NCBI GenBank assembly: GCA_027058735.1
Contig: JALURZ010000171.1
Span: 1 to 10,695 of the forward strand
Direction: 5' to 3'
DNA from: Hyphomicrobiales bacterium
GTDB taxonomy: Bacteria > Pseudomonadota > Alphaproteobacteria > Rhizobiales > JALURZ01
DNA length: 10,695 nucleotides
This document shows, piece after piece, positions 1 through 7,318 of this stretch; position 1 is the stretch's first letter, and the number at the start of each line of letters is the position of its first letter. The notes below the pieces were generated by a model. That model did no database searches, was not told the origin of the DNA, and worked only from the letters and a program-made list of their open reading frames with translations. The position numbers and the translations under genes were made by a program.

Positions 1-96
1 GGCAATAGATCGCGCTACAGCCCCGGACCGGCGGGCAAAACCGTCAGCGCGGCCAGCGCCGGGTTTGCATGTGCCCCCAATGCGCCCAGGCCTGTG
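1..96. other. Left edge, no gene supported
   Basis: These 96 bases lie 3' of smpB. One plus-strand frame is open from the edge to a stop at 98-100 and one minus-strand frame is open to the edge, but neither has a recognisable start, ribosome binding site or protein motif. There is no hairpin followed by a T tract that would serve as an smpB terminator. The next gene on the left is probably just outside the window. Confidence 0.4.
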
Positions 97-594
97 CTAG
101 CCTTTTTCGCGCAGCAGCCGGGCCTTGTCGCGCGACCAGGTCCGGTCTTTTTCGCGCTGGCGCTTGTCGTAGGTCTTGCGCCCGCGCGCCAGCGCCAGTT
201 CCAGCTTGGCGATGCCGCGTTCGTTGAAATAAATCCTGAGCGGCACCAGCGTCATGCCATCGCGCTGCACGGCGCCGGCCAGCTTGTCGATCTGGCGGCC
301 ATGCAGCAGCAGCTTGCGAATGCGGCGCGGCTCGTGATTGGAGCGGCTGGCGGCGTCATAGGGGGGAATGTAGCTGTTGACGAGAACGATTTCGCCGTCC
401 TGCGCCGTGGCATAGGCCTCGTTCAGGCTGGCCTTGCCTTCGCGCAGGGATTTGACCTCGGTGCCCACCAGTTGAAGACCGGCCTCGAAGCTCTCCTCGA
501 TCTCGTAGTTGAACCGCGCCTTGCGGTTATCCGCAATGACCGTGCGGCCGGCCTGCCTGCGCGCCTTTTTCGCGCCACCGCGTTTGGAAGACAT
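97..594 (-). CDS. smpB: SsrA-binding protein SmpB
   Basis: SmpB is the small RNA-binding protein that delivers tmRNA (SsrA) to ribosomes stalled on broken mRNAs, so that the nascent chain is tagged and the ribosome is rescued. The 165-residue product has the family landmarks: the GTEVKSLR motif at residues 44-51, the conserved VNSYIPPY segment near 72-79, the HEPRRIRKLLLH block at 87-98, and LELALARGRKTYDKR near 131-145. A Lys/Arg-rich C-terminal tail follows; in the family it enters the empty mRNA channel. I start at the ATG at 594, because the 16 upstream in-frame residues are not SmpB-like and this start gives the usual family length. It lies 25 nt downstream of dapA in the same direction, so the two are probably co-transcribed. 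The pair is a common arrangement in alphaproteobacteria. Confidence 0.97.
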   Translation of the reverse strand: MSSKRGGAKKARRQAGRTVIADNRKARFNYEIEESFEAGLQLVGTEVKSLREGKASLNEAYATAQDGEIVLVNSYIPPYDAASRSNHEPRRIRKLLLHGRQIDKLAGAVQRDGMTLVPLRIYFNERGIAKLELALARGRKTYDKRQREKDRTWSRDKARLLREKG

Positions 595-619
595 GGCAAA
601 CTCGCATGTTTTCGGCGAA

Positions 620-1507
620 TCACGCGTCGAGCAGGCCGGCACGGGTCATCGCCGAGCGCACCTGGGCCTTGGTTGTGTCCATAATCGGCGCCAGCGGCAG
701 ACGTACCTCATCACCGCACAGTCCGAGCAAGTGGGCGGCATATTTGACCGGCCCCGGATTGGACTCCACGAACAGCGCGCCGTGCAGCGGCATCAGGCGA
801 TCGTGAATCCGCAAGGCCGCTGCATAGTCGCCATTCAGGCACGCCGACTGGAATTCCGCGCACAGGGCGGGCGCCACATTGGCCGTCACCGATATGCAGC
901 CCCGCCCGCCATGGGCGTTGAAGCCCAGCGCCGTCGCATCCTCGCCGGACAACTGGATGAAATCCGCACCCATTGCGCTGCGCTGCTCGCTGGCCCTGGC
1001 AAGATCCGCGGTTGCATCCTTCACGCCGACAATATTCTTCAGTTTGAACAGCCGCGCCATGGTTTCCACCGACATGTCTATGACGCTGCGGCCCGGGATA
1101 TTGTAGATGAAGAGCGGAATATCGGCACATTCGCTGAGCGCCTTGTAGTGGCGGTACAGGCCGTCCTGGGTCGGCTTGTTGTAATATGGCGTGACCACCA
1201 GCACCGCATCCGCGCCGGCCTTCTTGGCATGTTTCGTGAGCATGATGGCTTCCGCGGTGTTGTTCGACCCGGTCCCGGCGATGACCGGCACCCGGCCGGC
1301 GGCCTGTTCGACGCAGATTTCCACCACGCGCATGTGTTCTTCATGGGTGAGTGTCGGCGATTCGCCCGTTGTTCCCACCGCCACCAGCCCGTTGGACCCG
1401 CTCCCGATCTGCCAGTCGATGAACTTGCGCAGGGCCTCCTCGTCAACATCACCGTTGCGCATCGGCGTGATCAGCGCGGTGATCGATCCTCTAATCCTGT
1501 CAAGCAT
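620..1507 (-). CDS. dapA: 4-hydroxy-tetrahydrodipicolinate synthase DapA
   Basis: DapA condenses pyruvate with aspartate semialdehyde, the first committed step of the diaminopimelate/lysine pathway that feeds peptidoglycan and protein synthesis in the cytoplasm. The 295-residue TIM-barrel protein shows all catalytic landmarks: GTTGE at 45-49 (Thr46/Thr47), TPYYNKP with Tyr109, FIYNIPGR with Tyr135 and Arg140, and the Schiff-base lysine Lys163 in VGVKDAT. These match E. coli Thr44, Thr45, Tyr107, Tyr133, Arg138 and Lys161 with a constant offset of two. GGRGCISVTAN at about 200-210 is also typical. The ATG at 1507 gives the family length; the Shine-Dalgarno is weak (GAG-type, about 5 nt upstream). 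It is divergent from the lytic transglycosylase gene and leads the dapA-smpB unit. Nothing suggests loss of function. Confidence 0.97.
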   Translation of the reverse strand: MLDRIRGSITALITPMRNGDVDEEALRKFIDWQIGSGSNGLVAVGTTGESPTLTHEEHMRVVEICVEQAAGRVPVIAGTGSNNTAEAIMLTKHAKKAGADAVLVVTPYYNKPTQDGLYRHYKALSECADIPLFIYNIPGRSVIDMSVETMARLFKLKNIVGVKDATADLARASEQRSAMGADFIQLSGEDATALGFNAHGGRGCISVTANVAPALCAEFQSACLNGDYAAALRIHDRLMPLHGALFVESNPGPVKYAAHLLGLCGDEVRLPLAPIMDTTKAQVRSAMTRAGLLDA

Positions 1508-1679
1508 GGTCTCAAGTCACTCTGGTTGTGGGGCGATGCCCGCATTTCGTGCGGATTCCGCCCGCGCCGGGCCGCACCCCGCGCGCCATCTCCAATCCTG
1601 TCGAATTTGCGCGGACAATAGACCCAAACCGGCCGTCGCGGCAAGCATGGCGGCATGAAACCGGCGCGCGGGCGCTCTC

Positions 1680-1709
1680 TTGCAATTTCGCCGCATGACG
1701 CGATATTTT
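1680..1709 (+). promoter_or_regulatory. Possible promoter of the slt operon
   Basis: TTGCAA at 1680-1685 and TATTTT at 1704-1709 are separated by 18 nt and could be -35 and -10 elements reading towards the lytic transglycosylase gene. A perfect 8-bp palindrome, GTGTACAC, lies just downstream at 1711-1718 and could be an operator. The call rests only on hexamer resemblance. If it is right, transcription starts near 1716, which would exclude the in-frame start codon at 1655 as the real start of the gene. Confidence 0.25.
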
Positions 1710-1783
1710 CGTGTACACATACGAGCGGTGTGTTTCAGGCAATCACTTTGACGATGGATGTACAGCTCCTGCTCTCCCCCAAC

Positions 1784-3880
1784 ATGAACGTGAATATCCG
1801 CATCATTCCTTGCCCCGGCGCACTGCGCCGCGGGGTTGTCGCGGCCGGTCTTCTGGTGGCGGTCCTCGCCCTCCTGGCGGCAACGCCGCTGCACGCGGCC
1901 GTGCTGACCCCGGCCCCGCCCGCGCCGCCGCGCCTGGTGGTGCCCGCATTGCAGGACGATGAGCCCGCGCGCTCCGATTTTGAGCGCCTGGCGGACGCCA
2001 TCGCGCTGATCGCGAACAGGCGCATCGGCGAGGCCGACCTGATTGCCCGCTCCTTCCGCACCGAAATCGCGCAGAAGATCGTTGAATGGCTCATTGTTCA
2101 GGACAAGGAATCGGGGGTCGATTTCGCCCGCATCTCCCGCTTCGCCAGCCAGAACCCGCGCTGGCCGCGCATATCGCGGATCCGCGCGCTCGCCGAAAGC
2201 GCCATGCTCGAGCAGGATGTGCCGCCCGAACAGGTGCTGGCTTTTTTTTCCTCGCGCCTGCCGGTGTCGGGCGAAGGCCAGTTGGCGCTGGCGCGCGCCT
2301 ATCTGTTGCAGGGAAACACGCAAAAGGCCCGCGCCCTCGCCAGCGCTGCGTGGCGCGACAAGACATTGACCCAGGAATCGGAAGAAATCGCCTTGCGCGA
2401 TATGGCCGAACTGCTTGGCGAAAAGGATCACCGGGCGCGGCTGGTGCGGCTGATCTACCGGCGTGAGACCGAGGCCGCGCTGCGGGTGTCGCAACTGCTC
2501 GACAGTGGGCGTCAGGCGCTGGCGGCATCGGCCGACGCATTCTTGAACCGCGGAAGCCGTGCGGCCCAGAAATACCGCGCCGTACCCGCCCATCTGGCGT
2601 CGCAGCCGGTGCTGCAATATGCCCGCATCCGCTACCTGCGCAGAACCAAGAACTATCCGCGCGCGCGAAAAATCCTCAGGCGGATTCTCGCCGGCAACCC
2701 GAATTTCACCTACCCGCGCGCATGGTGGATCGAACAGCGCACGCTCGCGCGCCTGGCGCTCGGCGAACGCAAGGCGAGAGAAGCCTACAACCTGGTGCGA
2801 TACAATCATTTCAAATCGGGCAGAAATTTTCTTGATGTGGAGTATCATGCCGGATGGATCGCATTTTCCTGGCTGAAGGATACCCGGCTCGCGCTGAAGC
2901 ATTTCGTACGCCTGCGCAGGAACGCCCGAAAGGATTCCGAAATCGCGATGGGCGACTACTGGCTGGGGCGCGCCTATGCCCGGCTCGGCGAAAAGGCGCA
3001 GGCCAGGTCTCATTTTGAAGCCGCCGCCGCTTTTCAGCGGACCTATTATGGTCAGTTGGCCAGCGATGCGCTGGGGCGCGCGGCGGCGCGCGTGGATTTC
3101 GGCGAAACGCCCAAGCCGTCCAGCGACACAGCCGACGCCCAGAAGGCCGACGAACTCTACAAGGTCGCCCGGCTGTTGCAGGATGCCGGCCAGCCGGACC
3201 TTGTCACACCGTTTGTCGTCGCCATGGCCTATCGGCAGAAAACCGCAAGGGAACTGGCCGGGATCGCCAACATCGCCTGGAGCTTCGCCCTTCCGCATCT
3301 GGCGGTGAAAGTCGGAAAAATCGGTCTTTCCAGGGGGTTGGACATCAAGGCTCATCTTTATCCGGTGCGCGCCCTGCCCAAGTTCAAGCCACTGACGCCC
3401 GCGATCGATCCCGCGCTGCTGCTCGGCCTGTCGCGACAGGAAAGCGAATTCAACCTGCGCGCGGTGAGCTCGGCCGGCGCGCGCGGATTGATGCAACTGA
3501 TGCCCGGCACCGCCGAGATGGTCGCCAGGAAGTATCGTCAGCCCTATGTGCTGGAACGCCTTACCAGCAACGCGCAATACAATCTGCGGCTGGGCTCCGC
3601 CCTGCTCTATGATCTGGTGGCCCAGTACAACGGGTCATATTTCATGGCGGCCGCGGCCTACAATGCCGGGCCCGGCAACGTCACCAGATGGGTTCGCCAG
3701 TATGGCGACCCACGCACCGGCCAGATCGATCCGGTGGACTGGATCGAGGCGATCAGCTTCACCGAAACCAGAAATTACGTCAAACAGGTGCTCAAGAACA
3801 CGATTATCTACCGTTCCCGGCTCAACATGTCTTCGCTGCGGACTTTGACCCAGGACCTGTTGCGCGGCGTAAAGCGATGA
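1784..3880 (+). CDS. slt: Soluble lytic murein transglycosylase, Slt70-like (family 1A)
   Basis: The product is an exported peptidoglycan lytic transglycosylase, cleaving the MurNAc-GlcNAc bond with formation of 1,6-anhydroMurNAc in the periplasm. The 698-residue protein begins with a signal peptide: two arginines at 15-16, a hydrophobic core at about 17-34 and a likely cleavage after LHA at 36-38. A long helical-repeat region (about 60-520) resembles the ring-forming U/L domains of Slt70. The C-terminal catalytic domain has SRQESEFN with catalytic Glu553, GLMQLMP at 568-574, AAYNAGPGN around Tyr626-Asn632, and FTETRNYV at 659-666. The ATG at 1784 puts the signal peptide at the N-terminus; an in-frame ATG at 1754 would add ten residues, and neither has a convincing Shine-Dalgarno. 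The gene overlaps the downstream hydrolase by 4 nt (ATGA). An eight-T run at 2242-2249 lies in the coding sequence. Confidence 0.93.
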   Translation: MNVNIRIIPCPGALRRGVVAAGLLVAVLALLAATPLHAAVLTPAPPAPPRLVVPALQDDEPARSDFERLADAIALIANRRIGEADLIARSFRTEIAQKIVEWLIVQDKESGVDFARISRFASQNPRWPRISRIRALAESAMLEQDVPPEQVLAFFSSRLPVSGEGQLALARAYLLQGNTQKARALASAAWRDKTLTQESEEIALRDMAELLGEKDHRARLVRLIYRRETEAALRVSQLLDSGRQALAASADAFLNRGSRAAQKYRAVPAHLASQPVLQYARIRYLRRTKNYPRARKILRRILAGNPNFTYPRAWWIEQRTLARLALGERKAREAYNLVRYNHFKSGRNFLDVEYHAGWIAFSWLKDTRLALKHFVRLRRNARKDSEIAMGDYWLGRAYARLGEKAQARSHFEAAAAFQRTYYGQLASDALGRAAARVDFGETPKPSSDTADAQKADELYKVARLLQDAGQPDLVTPFVVAMAYRQKTARELAGIANIAWSFALPHLAVKVGKIGLSRGLDIKAHLYPVRALPKFKPLTPAIDPALLLGLSRQESEFNLRAVSSAGARGLMQLMPGTAEMVARKYRQPYVLERLTSNAQYNLRLGSALLYDLVAQYNGSYFMAAAAYNAGPGNVTRWVRQYGDPRTGQIDPVDWIEAISFTETRNYVKQVLKNTIIYRSRLNMSSLRTLTQDLLRGVKR

Positions 3881-4782
3881 GGCCCGCGCCGCTGTCCGGG
3901 CAGGAAGACGAACAGGTCTGGCGCGATGTCACCTATACCGTGCACGACGGATTGGTGCTGTATGCACGCGACTATGGCGATATCGACGCGCCGCTGCCCG
4001 CCGCGCTCTGCCTGCCGGGCCTGACGCGGAACTCGCGCGACTTCCATGAACTGGCGAAACGGCTGTCGGCCCGCAGGCGGGTGCTGGCGCTGGACTACCG
4101 CGGGCGCGGACAATCGCAGCGCGCAGGCGACTACCGGACCTATTCTCCGGTTGTCGAACTGGCCGACACGCTGCAGCTCATGACGCTTGCCCATGTTCAT
4201 GACGCCATAATTATCGGCACATCGCGCGGCGGCATTATCGCGATGCTCATGGCCGCCGCGCGCCCCTCGGCGGTACGGGCCGCAATCCTCAACGATGTCG
4301 GGCCGGTGATTCCGCCGACCGCTCTTCTGCGCATTGCCGGCTATGTGCGCAACATGCCTGAATTCGCCAACCTGGATCAGGCGGTCGCCACGTTCAGGCG
4401 CGTCAACGAGGAATTCTTCCCCAATCTGAGCGATGAGGAATGGCGTGATTTCGTCAGCCGCGGAATAACCCGGCGCGCCGGCAAATACACGCTGGACTAT
4501 GATCCCAGACTGGCGGATGCGCTGGACGAGCAGATCGATATTCTTGACGGCCGGATCCCGGCCCTGTGGCCGCAATTCGCAGCGCTTCTGCACAAGCCCG
4601 TGCTGGTTTTGCGCGGCGCCAATTCCGACATGCTGAGCAGCGAAACGGTCCAGCAGATGCGCAGCCTCAAGCGCGACCTGATGTCGGCAACCATTCCCGA
4701 TCGCGGCCACACCCCGTTTCTGAGCGAAAAGAAAGCCCTGGCGGCAATCGACAAATTCCTCGCCAAAGTGGATGAAGCCTAA
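3877..4782 (+). CDS. Alpha/beta hydrolase
   Basis: This is a cytoplasmic alpha/beta-hydrolase-fold enzyme of 301 residues; the substrate is unknown. The motifs are in the expected order: the oxyanion segment LCLPGLTRNS near 45-54, LALDYRGRGQS near 70-80, the nucleophile elbow GTSRGG with Ser116, an acid candidate Asp251 in RGANSDML, and the catalytic His278 in DRGHTPFL. There is no signal peptide. The start is the ATG at 3877, which shares four bases with the transglycosylase stop, so translation is probably coupled; longer in-frame starts lie inside slt. The fold includes esterases, epoxide hydrolases, haloperoxidases and C-C hydrolases, and the sequence does not let me choose. The coupling to slt suggests co-expression, but a cell-wall substrate is not shown by the protein. 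Its stop overlaps that of the convergent gene by four bases. Confidence 0.92.
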   Translation: MRPAPLSGQEDEQVWRDVTYTVHDGLVLYARDYGDIDAPLPAALCLPGLTRNSRDFHELAKRLSARRRVLALDYRGRGQSQRAGDYRTYSPVVELADTLQLMTLAHVHDAIIIGTSRGGIIAMLMAAARPSAVRAAILNDVGPVIPPTALLRIAGYVRNMPEFANLDQAVATFRRVNEEFFPNLSDEEWRDFVSRGITRRAGKYTLDYDPRLADALDEQIDILDGRIPALWPQFAALLHKPVLVLRGANSDMLSSETVQQMRSLKRDLMSATIPDRGHTPFLSEKKALAAIDKFLAKVDEA

Positions 4783-5675
4783 AGCGTGCCCGCCGGCTTG
4801 GGGCCGCGGCGAATCAGGGCCTTGGCCTGGCCGATCCAGTCTTCGCGAACGATGCGGCCCTTGAATTTCAGTTCATCGTCGAAATAGGCAACCTGGGCCT
4901 CGGTCCAGAATGCGATCTGATCGTAGTGAAAGACACCAAGCTCATGCAGCCTGGCCTCGATCTTCGGGCCGATGCCGCTGATTTTCCTGAGATCGTCGGG
5001 GGTGCCGCCGCGCGGTTCGTCGAGACGCTCAACATGGGCTTCAAACATGTTTTTGTTTTCGCCTGGCGCCATGGCCGGCGGCCCGGCATCTCCGGATTTC
5101 ACGGCACCGGCCCTGCTTTTGCCGGCTTCAGGCGTGTTTCCGCCCTCCTCATGGATGATGCCCGACGAGCGGGCCGCCGCGGCCAGCGCCGCCTGGCGTT
5201 TGGCCTCCAGCGCCAGCTTGCGCGCCTGCGGCACCCAGGCTTCGCGATCGATCCGGCCCTTGAAACTCAAATGCTCGTCCATCCAGCGCACGTTCGCCCG
5301 TGTCCAGTCCCCGATCTGCCAATAGTGAAAGACACCGTTCTTGTTGAGTGTTTTCTCGATTTTCTCTCCTATTCCATTGATTTTCCTCAGATCGTCCGCG
5401 TTGCCATTTTGCGCGGATCGAAGCACCGGCGGCGCGAGCGGCGCCAGCCGGCTTTGCTCCGTGGCCTGGCGCGATGCAAACAGGGATCCCGTTTCGGCGG
5501 CATGGATCGCGCCCGATCCGGGGGCAGCGTCGCCCCGCGCGGACGCCGGCGGCCGATCGGGCGCGGAGCGGCCCCACGCGGCGGCGACCCGCTTGCGGGC
5601 AAAACACCCCAATATGCAGCCCAGCAGGCCGGCCGCGCCAAGCAGCACCAGGGTCTCGATCGCTAGGGCGAACAT
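4779..5675 (-). CDS. Membrane-anchored protein with two helix-3-turn-helix (COG3743-like) domains
   Basis: The 298-residue product has one N-terminal transmembrane helix at about 4-25, followed by Arg/Lys (topology probably cytoplasmic C-terminus). A low-complexity Ala/Pro/Gly-rich linker reaches about residue 92. Two copies of the same roughly 62-residue domain follow, at 95-156 and 228-288, joined by a second Ala/Gly-rich linker. Both copies share DDLRKI-GIG-KIE, GVFHY-QI, WT-A, FKGRI and RE-W--QA. The GIG helix-hairpin-helix core resembles the predicted flap-endonuclease-like H3TH domain family (COG3743), also known as an extension of some alphaproteobacterial NuoE and L21 proteins. Nuclease activity is not shown; no acidic metal-binding cluster of a FEN nuclease is evident. 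The ATG at 5675 is chosen because GGAG (plus-strand 5684-5687) sits 8 nt upstream; a longer frame reaches only a TTG at 5819. Last gene of the 7250-4779 cluster. Confidence 0.85.
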   Translation of the reverse strand: MFALAIETLVLLGAAGLLGCILGCFARKRVAAAWGRSAPDRPPASARGDAAPGSGAIHAAETGSLFASRQATEQSRLAPLAPPVLRSAQNGNADDLRKINGIGEKIEKTLNKNGVFHYWQIGDWTRANVRWMDEHLSFKGRIDREAWVPQARKLALEAKRQAALAAAARSSGIIHEEGGNTPEAGKSRAGAVKSGDAGPPAMAPGENKNMFEAHVERLDEPRGGTPDDLRKISGIGPKIEARLHELGVFHYDQIAFWTEAQVAYFDDELKFKGRIVREDWIGQAKALIRRGPKPAGTL

Positions 5676-5815
5676 CTGCTGCGCTCCCCCCTCGCCCGCG
5701 CGGGCATCGGCGCTGAACGGCCCATGCAGGCGCCGGCCGGCCAGGCCGCCCCATCGGAACCTTGAGCGAAACGAACGGCGTGAGATAAATAATGGCGCGC
5801 CACCTTGCCCATCGC

Positions 5816-5947
5816 TCAACCCCTGTCCGCGTTGCCGGCGCCGGCATCGGGTCTGTCCGCCCGCTCGCAGGTCAACCAGCCGACAAGGAACCCGATGGCC
5901 CCGGCAATGAACAGATAGATGCCAAGTTTGGCGAAAAGGTAGGACAT
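5816..5947 (-). CDS. Small single-helix membrane protein (43 aa)
   Basis: A 44-codon frame starts at the ATG at 5947 and ends at a TGA at 5816-5818. The start is supported by a strong Shine-Dalgarno, AGGAAG (plus-strand 5956-5961), 8 nt upstream. The product begins MSYLFAKLGIYLF, continues with a glycine-rich hydrophobic segment (residues 3-25 form one membrane helix) ending in GWLTC, and has a short polar Asp/Arg/Gly tail. Its start is 33 nt after the stop of the BON-domain gene and it lies 140 nt before the H3TH gene, all on one strand. From memory, small proteins ending their helix with a similar GWLTC motif occur near OmpA-like and H3TH genes in alphaproteobacteria, but I could not check this. 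Function is unknown; a role as a partner of the two anchored neighbours is inference. Confidence 0.72.
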   Translation of the reverse strand: MSYLFAKLGIYLFIAGAIGFLVGWLTCERADRPDAGAGNADRG

Positions 5948-5980
5948 TTCCTGGTCTTCCTGCTTTCGTGCCCGTTTCGG

Positions 5981-6421
5981 CTAGTCCTGATTCCGCTCCG
6001 CCGGGCCGCCGGGGGGCGGCACCTGCGCGGAGCGCGGAATTTCATCTGCAGCATCCGCCGGCGGCGCGACGCCGGCTGCGGCAGGCGGGGCGTCATCGCG
6101 GCGCGGCCGAGCCGGTCTCCGCGGTCTTTCCGGCGGCCGGAGGGTCGATATATCCGTGACAGAGCGCACGCCTGGAATAGTCCTCAAGGCGCCCAGCGCA
6201 GCGGCGCGCGAGGCCCCGTCGGGCGCCGCGCCGCGCAGGCTCAAGGAACGCCCGTCGGCGGAAATTTCCGCCCACCCCTGCCCGGCGGCGGCAAGCCGCT
6301 CCAGCGCCTGTCGCGACAGATCGCGCTCTATCTGTCCGAAGGTAATGGCGACGGTGACGAGCCAGACGAATGCCAGCGGCACCAGCCCCCAAATCCACCG
6401 TCCTGGCCGGCATTCGATCAT
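5981..6421 (-). CDS. Membrane-anchored BON-like protein, resembling the N-terminus of OmpA-family proteins
   Basis: The 146-residue product has one transmembrane or uncleaved signal helix at about 9-28, after a short MIECRPGRWIWG start. A BON-like fold (about 34-94) follows, with RDLSRQALERLAAAG, a GW-AEISADGRSLSLRG strand pair and the closing GVRSVTDIS. This closely resembles the first BON unit of the large alphaproteobacterial OmpA-family envelope proteins, which continue for several hundred residues and end in a peptidoglycan-binding OmpA domain. Here the protein stops after a Pro/Arg-rich then Pro/Ala-rich tail (96-146), and only 33 nt follow before the next gene, so the rest has no room. 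The ATG at 6421 has GAGGG 4-5 nt upstream. It starts 43 nt after the stop of the upstream gene. BON domains are thought to bind membranes or cell-wall components; the exact role is unknown. Confidence 0.8.
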   Translation of the reverse strand: MIECRPGRWIWGLVPLAFVWLVTVAITFGQIERDLSRQALERLAAAGQGWAEISADGRSLSLRGAAPDGASRAAALGALRTIPGVRSVTDISTLRPPERPRRPARPRRDDAPPAAAGVAPPADAADEIPRSAQVPPPGGPAERNQD

Positions 6422-6464
6422 GGCACCCTCAAAACACGGACCCGGCGGCAGCCTCGCGCGCGCG

Positions 6465-7250
6465 TCATTTCATGTCAGCGGCAACCTGACGTCCTTCGCC
6501 CAGGCTGATGCCGAATCCCCGCTGCGGCGTGGTAAAGCCCCACAGATGATAGTGGTTTTTCGCGTCAATCAAACCGCTTTCCTTCGGGTATACCTCCACC
6601 GCCTCGCATTCGCGGCCAAGAATCTGGTTCTTGATTTCCTGGAAATGCCCCCAATTGTGGATAGGCTGGCGGTCCAGCCGGCGGATCATGATATGCGCGC
6701 GATTGCCGGGATGATAGACGACATTGATCTGATAGAGGTTGTTGGCCCAGACTTTCTGGCTCTTGAGCCATTTGACCCGGCTCTTCGCATCGTCGTCGCT
6801 GCATCCGGTGGCCGACACGATCTCGCGCCAGTCGGGTATGTCGATTGCCGCCTGGCGCAGGGGCGTCATGACCTCGCTGGCCAGCAATTCAGCGATTTTC
6901 GGGCCCACCTTGCTGCCCGGCGCGGTCAGTTCGGCATTTTCATCGCTGGTGACCACATGATCCGCGATGAAACGGACCGAGTCACCCCCCACCATATGAA
7001 CGTCGATACCGGCGAATTTGGCAATTCGCCTTAACGCCTCATAGTCCTCGCGTTCCTTCTTGGTGCGCGCCAGGGCCGATTCGATAACGATGAGTTCGGG
7101 CCTTTTCGCCTTGCGCAGCCACTTGGATATCCTGTCGAGGGCCACGGAAATCTTCATTTTCCCCCCGACGCGATAGATCTCCCCCCCCGCCTTGTCCGCA
7201 AGCGCATTGACGCGCTCTGCTCCCTTGTCATCGCTATGCAATATAATCAT
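6465..7250 (-). CDS. Unrecognised protein with DUF7694-like C-terminal domain
   Basis: The 261-residue soluble protein has no signal or membrane segment. I recognise only its C-terminus (about 200-238): an NWGHFQEIKNQ segment, then EAVEVYPKES and HYHLW. This resembles DUF7694, a domain recalled from phage and prophage proteins of unknown function. The N-terminal third (1-100) looks like an alpha/beta fold: a KISVALDRISKWL helix, the strand ELIVIES, and AGIDVHMVGG. It vaguely recalls the N-domain of serine recombinases, but no catalytic serine motif is present, so I do not call it one. The middle (about 110-165) is helical, with DIPDWREIVSATG suggesting a possible HTH. The ATG at 7250 is preceded by purine-rich GAAGAG; frames extend to GTG at 7310 or TTG at 7355. 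First gene of the minus-strand cluster. Confidence 0.75.
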   Translation of the reverse strand: MIILHSDDKGAERVNALADKAGGEIYRVGGKMKISVALDRISKWLRKAKRPELIVIESALARTKKEREDYEALRRIAKFAGIDVHMVGGDSVRFIADHVVTSDENAELTAPGSKVGPKIAELLASEVMTPLRQAAIDIPDWREIVSATGCSDDDAKSRVKWLKSQKVWANNLYQINVVYHPGNRAHIMIRRLDRQPIHNWGHFQEIKNQILGRECEAVEVYPKESGLIDAKNHYHLWGFTTPQRGFGISLGEGRQVAADMK

Positions 7251-7318
7251 CTCTTCGCTCTGCTCCGTGATGCCCGTTTCGTATCGACCTTGCGAAGCGT
7301 CCGCCAGCACAGTGTCTT

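Noticed and set aside
1517..3577. A 686-codon open frame antisense to the lytic transglycosylase
   Set aside because: High GC makes long antisense frames common; the translation has no recognisable motif, while the plus strand has a full Slt70-like catalytic domain and signal peptide.
5676..5819. N-terminal extension of the H3TH protein to a TTG at 5819
   Set aside because: The extension is Arg-rich and unlike a signal, overlaps the 43-aa gene and would bury the membrane helix, whereas the ATG at 5675 has a good Shine-Dalgarno.
6465..7250. Serine recombinase (resolvase) call for the DUF7694-like protein
   Set aside because: The N-terminal strand/helix pattern is only vaguely similar and no catalytic Ser/Arg motif of resolvases is present; no recombination site or mobile element accompanies it.
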